Program-made: the position numbers and the translations under genes
Part shown: positions 59,272 through 64,000 of the stretch, piece after piece
How the letters are laid out: every line of letters begins with the position of its first letter
How positions within the stretch are numbered: the stretch's first letter is position 1
From: Maratus speciosus
Taxonomy: Eukaryota; Arthropoda; Arachnida; Araneae; Salticidae
Reading direction: 5' to 3'
DNA: 64,000 nt
Assembly: GCA_963932465.1 (NCBI GenBank)
Contig: OZ010786.1
Coordinates: 532,831,073 to 532,895,072, forward strand
Notes under the pieces: model-generated
Seen by the model: only the letters and a program-made list of their open reading frames with translations
What the model was told of the DNA's origin: nothing
The model's database searches: none

Positions 59272-61096
59272 GTCCTTCCGGCCAGTGCCGGGAGGAAGAG
59301 GTAGCTTTCATATTTCTTATTTTAAAAAAGCCAACTTATATTATTCAAACACACGAAGCTCAATTAAGTGGAAACCGAATGTAGGAGATTCAATACTAAT
59401 TTTTATCAATACTAAATCATTATGAATGAGAATTTCGCAAAATAAGTCAGCTTTATCCAAGCTGCTTTTATTTAAAGTAACTTATATTTCGCTACCAAAT
59501 TCGGCGATTTCTTAAAGTGCCTGCCATTTTAAGACAACATGGTGGATGAGGCTAACCAGTGAACTTGGTCGAGACCTTAGTAATTGCTGTGCACATGCTC
59601 ACTCACATCGGAATCGGTTGATACATACGAGTGCTGTCGCAGGCAAAAAATCAGATTTTTCAAAATGTCACCCACGTTAGAAATTGAAACTGCTATATCT
59701 GAGCCATTTTTTAAGATAAAGACAAACAAAAAATGCTCCTGAATCCTTATATCAAGGTCAAATACTTAAGAAATAAACCTTTTTCAATTTCCAATTTTTT
59801 TTGCACCTCACTTTAAATATATATATTTTTAATTTAATGGCCGCCATTTTGAAACAAGATGGCTGATGAAGCTGGCCAGCGAACTTGGTCGAGATATTGA
59901 TGTATACTATCCAAATGCCTTCTTCCATCGAAATAGGCGAATACTTGTGATATCGCGAGACAAATACAAGATCGCTTCAAAGTGTTAGCCATGATAGAAA
60001 TTCAAAGTGCTATAATTCAACCACTTTTTAAGATATAAACAAAAGAACAAATTTTCAGAAACAAAAACTGCTCCAGAATCTTTCTATCAAGGCCAAACAC
60101 ATAAAAAAATCTTTTTTCATTTTCCAATTTTTTAATACCTCATTTTAAATTTTAAATTACATTTTTTTAAAATGGCAACCCTTTTGAAACAAGATGGCGA
60201 ATGAAGCTGGCCAACAAACTCGGTCGAAACATTGGTATGTACTATGTGCAGATCAAGTTACATTCAAATCGGTTCATAAATACGCCTGTTATCGCGTGAC
60301 AAAAATCAGGGCGTTTCAAAATTTCAGCCACGCTAGAAATTCAAAATGCTATAACTAAGCCATTTTTTAAGATATAGACGAAACAAAAACTGCTCCCGAA
60401 TCTTTTTATCGAGGTCAAACACATAAGAAAAAATATTTTTTCAATTTTCAATTTTTTGGTACCACACTTCAAATTTAAATTTTTCTTAAAATTTTAAATG
60501 GCGGATGAAGCTGGCCAACGAACTCGGTCGAGACATTGGTCTGTACTATGTATAAACGAGGTTACATGCAAATCGGTTCATAAATACGCCTTTTATCGCG
60601 TGACAAAATTCAGGACGTTTCAAAATGTCAGCTTCGCTAGAAATTCAAAATGCTATAACTCAGACATTTTTTAAGATATAGACAAAACAAAAACTGCTAC
60701 GGATTCCTTGCATAAAGGTCAAATACATAAGAAAAAAATATTTTTCCATTTTCAAATTTTTGGTACCACATTTTAAATTTAATTTTTTTTTTTTTAAATG
60801 GCCGCCATTTTGAAACAAAATGGTGGATGAAGCTGGCCAACGACCTCGGTCGAGACATTGGTATGTACTATGTACACACCGCATTACATCGAAATCGGTT
60901 CATAAATACGAGAGTTACAGTGTGACATAGGTCAGATATATATATATATATATATATTGATATATATATATATATTTTGAACGGAGGGTGATTTCGGGGT
61001 CTGGGGGTCATGATCGATGAAAATATACCAATTTTTTTTGAAATCGCTTTCCTCCGAACGGCTGCAATAGGTAGCTTTTTGTAAAGAAAGCTACCT
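59272..61096 (+). mobile_element. Subterminal-repeat/hairpin element, dimer unit 1
   Basis: The unit starts GTCCTTCCGGCCAGTGCCGG, has AGGTAGCTTTC (59299..59309) close to the left end and its complement GAAAGCTACCT (61086..61096) as the last bases, where it also forms a hairpin with AGGTAGCTTT 17 bp upstream. Between are five monomers of about 306 to 334 bp and an AT microsatellite (60936..60975). This order of subterminal inverted repeats, central tandem repeats, microsatellite and 3' hairpin is that of Helentron-type non-autonomous elements (DINE/HINE); the assignment is inference. There is no reading frame. Confidence 0.6.
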
Positions 61097-61104
61097 AAAA
61101 AAAA

Positions 61105-62793
61105 GTCCTTCCGGCCAGTGCCGGGAGGAAGAGGTAGCTTTCATATTTCTTATTTTAAAAAAGCCAACTTATATTATTCAAACACGCGAAGCTCAATTAA
61201 GTGGAAACCTAATGTAGGAGATTCAATACTAATTTTTATCAATACTAAATCATTATGAATGAGAATTTCGCAAAATTAGTCAGCTTTATCCAAGCTGCTT
61301 TTATTTAAAGTAACTTATATTTCGCTGCCAAATTCGGCGATTTCTTAAAGTGCCTGCCATTTTAAGACAACATGGTGGATGAGGCTAAGCAGTGAACTTG
61401 TTCGAGAACTTAGTAATTGCTGTGCACATGCTCACTCACATCGGAATCGGTTGATACATACGAGTGCTGTCGCAGGCAAAAAATCAGATTTTTCAAAATG
61501 TCACCCACGTTAGAAATTGAAACTGCTATATCTGAGCCATTTTTTAAGATAAAGACAAACAAAAAATGCTCCTGAATCCTTATATCAAGGTCAAATACTT
61601 AAGAAATAAACCTTTTTCAATTTCTATTTTTTTTTGCACCTCACTTTAAATATATATATTTTTAATTTAATGGCCGCCATTTTGAAACAAGATGGCTGAT
61701 GAAGCTGGCCAGCGAACTTGGTCGAGATATTGATGTATACTATCCACATGCCTTCTTCCATCGAAATAGGCGAATACGTGTGGTATCGCCAGACAAATAC
61801 AAGATCGCTTCAAAGTGTTAGCCATGATAGAAATTCAAAGTGCTATAATTCAACCACTTTTTAAGATATAAACAAAAGAACAAATTTTCAGAAACATAAA
61901 CTGCTCCAGAATCTTTGTATCAAGGCCAAACACATAATTTTTTTTTTTTTCATTTTCCAATTTTTTAATACCTCATTTTAAATTTTAAATTTCATTTTTT
62001 TTAAATGGCACCCCTTTTGAAACAAGATGGCGAATGAAGCTGGCCAACAAACTCGGTCGAAACTTTGGTATGTACTATGTGCAGACCAAGTTACATTCAA
62101 ATTGGTTCATAAATACGCCTATTATCGCGTGACAAAAATCAGGGCGTTTCAAAATGTCAGCCACGCTAGAAATTCAAAATGCTATAACTCAGCCATTTTT
62201 TAAGATATAGACGAAACAAAAACTGCTCCCGAATCTTTTTATCGAGGTCAAACACATAAGAAAAAATATTTTTTCAATTTTCAATTTTTTGGTACCACAT
62301 TTCAAATTTAAATTTTTCTTAAAATTTTAAATGGCCGCCATTTTTAAACAAAATGACGGGTGAAGCTGGCCAAAGAACTCGGTTGAGACATTGGTCTGTA
62401 CTATGTATAAACGAAGTTACATGCAAATCGGTTCATAAATACGCCTTTTATCGCGTGACAAATTTCAGGACGTTTCAAAATGTCAGCTTCGCTAGATATT
62501 CAAAATGCTATAACTCAGCCATTTTTTAAGATATAGACGAAACAAAAACTGCTACGGAGTCTTTGCATAAAGGTCAAATACATAAGAAAAAAATATTTTT
62601 CCATTTTCAAATTTTTGGTACCACATTTTAAATTTTAATTTTTTTTTAAATTTTTAAATGGCCGCCATTTTGAAACAAAATGGCGGATGAAGTTGGCCAA
62701 CGAACTCGGTCGAGACATTGGTATGTACTATGTACACACCGAATTACATCCAAATCGGTTCATAAATACGAGAGTTACAGTGTGACATAGGTC

Positions 62794-62829
<36 letters not shown>

Positions 62830-62950
62830 TTTGAACGGAGGGTGATTTCGGGGTCTGGGGGTCATGATCGATGAAAATATACCAAAATTTTTTGAAATCG
62901 CTTTCCTCCGAACGGCTGCAATAGGTAGCTTTTTGTAAAGAAAGCTACCT
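61105..62950 (+). mobile_element. Subterminal-repeat/hairpin element, dimer unit 2
   Basis: Near-identical head-to-tail copy of 59272..61096, separated from it by eight A. AGGTAGCTTTC is at 61132..61142 and GAAAGCTACCT at 62940..62950. Its fourth monomer (from about 62330) keeps the GGCCGCCATTTT block that unit 1 lacks at 60495, and its AT microsatellite (about 62797..62826) has a different length. Differences are few, so the duplication is young compared with the monomers, which differ strongly among themselves. Confidence 0.65.
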
Positions 62951-63110
62951 AAAAAAGAAAATTCCAATGAAACTCTTTAAAAAGTTATAGATGTTATCTG
63001 ATATATTCAAAATCCAACTAACATAAATATTATAACAATATATGGAATACGCATTTTAGAAAAAAATTCTTAAGTAGTGTTCTCAAAATGGGAGCAATGG
63101 TGTCTATAAA
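62951..63110 (-). mobile_element. piggyBac relic, part 2
   Basis: Resumes the paralogy with 3070..3250 directly after the dimer: CCAATGAAACTCTTTAAAAA, TTTTAGAAAAAAATTCTTAA and CTCAAAATGGGAGCAATGG. The terminal GGCGCTTAATGGG is worn away. Confidence 0.65.
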
Positions 63111-63429
63111 CCACTTCGAATTTAAAAAAAATGCAAATACATTCCGACGTCTGTTAAAAATACATCTATTTATGTGTATAAAAATGTTATTAGCATTTTT
63201 TCTCAAAATTAAATTTTATGAAAGATACAAACTAAAGATATATACAAAGAATCGTATAAAAGATTTTAGGCTTATATAAAGAAAATTACTTTGCGCAAAC
63301 GTATTGTATAAAAATGCCCTTAAAAATAAAGCTTATAAATATTTTGCGCATTTCTTTTTTAAATCTTTCCTTGCTACGAGAATAATCCACGCTTTAAAAT
63401 ATAAAAGATCTATTAAAATATCTTGAGCT

Positions 63430-63700
63430 AAATTATTCGACTTCGGGAGTTTGCAAACATCCCGATCTTCATTAAAAGAGGTAATGAAGCTTAACAACGA
63501 GGTAATTAACACTTTTTTTTATTTATATAAGCACGTACAATCTCGCTCGCTCCATCATAGACAGAAATTAATAATGCATTAAGAAGGGAAATTTACCTTT
63601 ATCTTTATTTCTCCATTGCTGACAAAACATAAAATGTAATTGAAGTATACTAAAATAAATGTAAGTTAGCAACATTTATCTCTAAAAAAAGTTTTTAATC
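63430..63700 (+). repeat. Family E repeat, copy 2
   Basis: Matches 32530..32760 with GGTAATTAACACTTTTTTTT, AATTAATAATGCATTAAGAA and ACATAAAATGTAATTGAAGT. Confidence 0.6.
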
Positions 63701-63839
63701 GCTCGGGTTATGTTAAGCAATGAAATATATGAATGCATAATACATGGTAGTGCTTGTATATTTAATTTTTTACTTCATATTTAAGTATGTATAAACTTTA
63801 CAACGACTAATCATTGCAGTTAATGCGGATCTCATATCT

Positions 63840-64000
63840 AACTTAGATAATTTCTGATTTATTACTCTGACATATATTATCCCTTGTTACATCATAGAAA
63901 AAAAGTTAATAATACGTTAAGCAGTCACAGTTACCTTTATCTTCATTTTCCAATTGCTCACAAAACATAAAATGTATTTGAGGTTTGTTAAAATAAATCT
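63840..64000 (+). repeat. Family E repeat, copy 3 (runs off the window)
   Basis: AGTTAATAATACGTTAAGCA, ACCTTTATCTTCATTTTCCA and ACATAAAATGTATTTGAGGT follow copy 2 in order. Copies 2 and 3 are about 360 bp apart, so they may be the start of a tandem array beyond the window. Confidence 0.5.

Noticed and set aside
60660..60884. Minus-strand frames at 60660 and 62728
   Set aside because: They are antisense translations of the tandem monomers and microsatellite.

Overview
The window is AT-rich (by eye about 70 percent or more A+T), eukaryotic and non-coding for nearly all its length. I see no convincing host exon and no prokaryotic signal. The transposon superfamilies present (piggyBac, Tigger/pogo, mariner-like, Helitron-like, tRNA-derived SINEs, a Penelope-like reverse transcriptase scrap) and the long A/T homopolymers fit an animal genome, most likely an arthropod and possibly an arachnid. 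The species cannot be fixed from the sequence.

The one intact gene is a piggyBac transposase (35155..36888, 577 codons). It lies in a complete 2.3 kb element (34847..37175) with perfect 17-bp terminal inverted repeats, TTAA on both sides and three copies of a subterminal motif GGGGT-N9-ACCCC. Everything else that looks coding is a decayed transposase or retroelement fragment: a minus-strand piggyBac relic at 1383..3269, a mariner-like element at 23572..24995, a Tigger-like element at 43968..46925 split by another repeat, a SINE-riddled piggyBac relic at 46926..48350, and an unassigned broken frame at 3501..3947.

Layout. 0-8 kb: hairpin MITE inside a family A repeat, piggyBac relic, orphan frame, long diverged repeat D1, mariner remnant. 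8-17 kb: family B inverted and tandem copies, family A copy 2, a 355-bp tandem array, and a paralogous block carrying a candidate solo LTR and a SINE with target duplications. 17-27 kb: TIR elements, a Helitron-like element, a 210-bp array, the mariner-like element and family A copy 3. 27-34 kb: mostly anonymous AT-rich DNA with a small subTIR/hairpin element and TA-flanked TIR elements. 34-37 kb: intact piggyBac. 40-48 kb: dense nesting (family A copy 4, a 382-bp tandem duplication, a 270-bp-arm fold-back with tRNA-like heads, Tigger, piggyBac relic, SINEs). 48-59 kb: repeat D3, 144-bp and 254-bp arrays, family F, and a piggyBac-type MITE whose empty site survives in the neighbouring repeat. 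59-63 kb: a 3.7 kb head-to-tail dimer of a 1.83 kb element made of roughly 320-bp monomers, inserted into another piggyBac relic.

The genes do not form a pathway; the window records layered transposition. Three insertions can be checked against an uninterrupted paralogue inside the same window, which gives unusually direct boundaries. The strongest candidates for something undescribed are the 59272..62950 element, which shares terminal architecture with a smaller element at 27075..27469, and the subterminal motif of the intact piggyBac.
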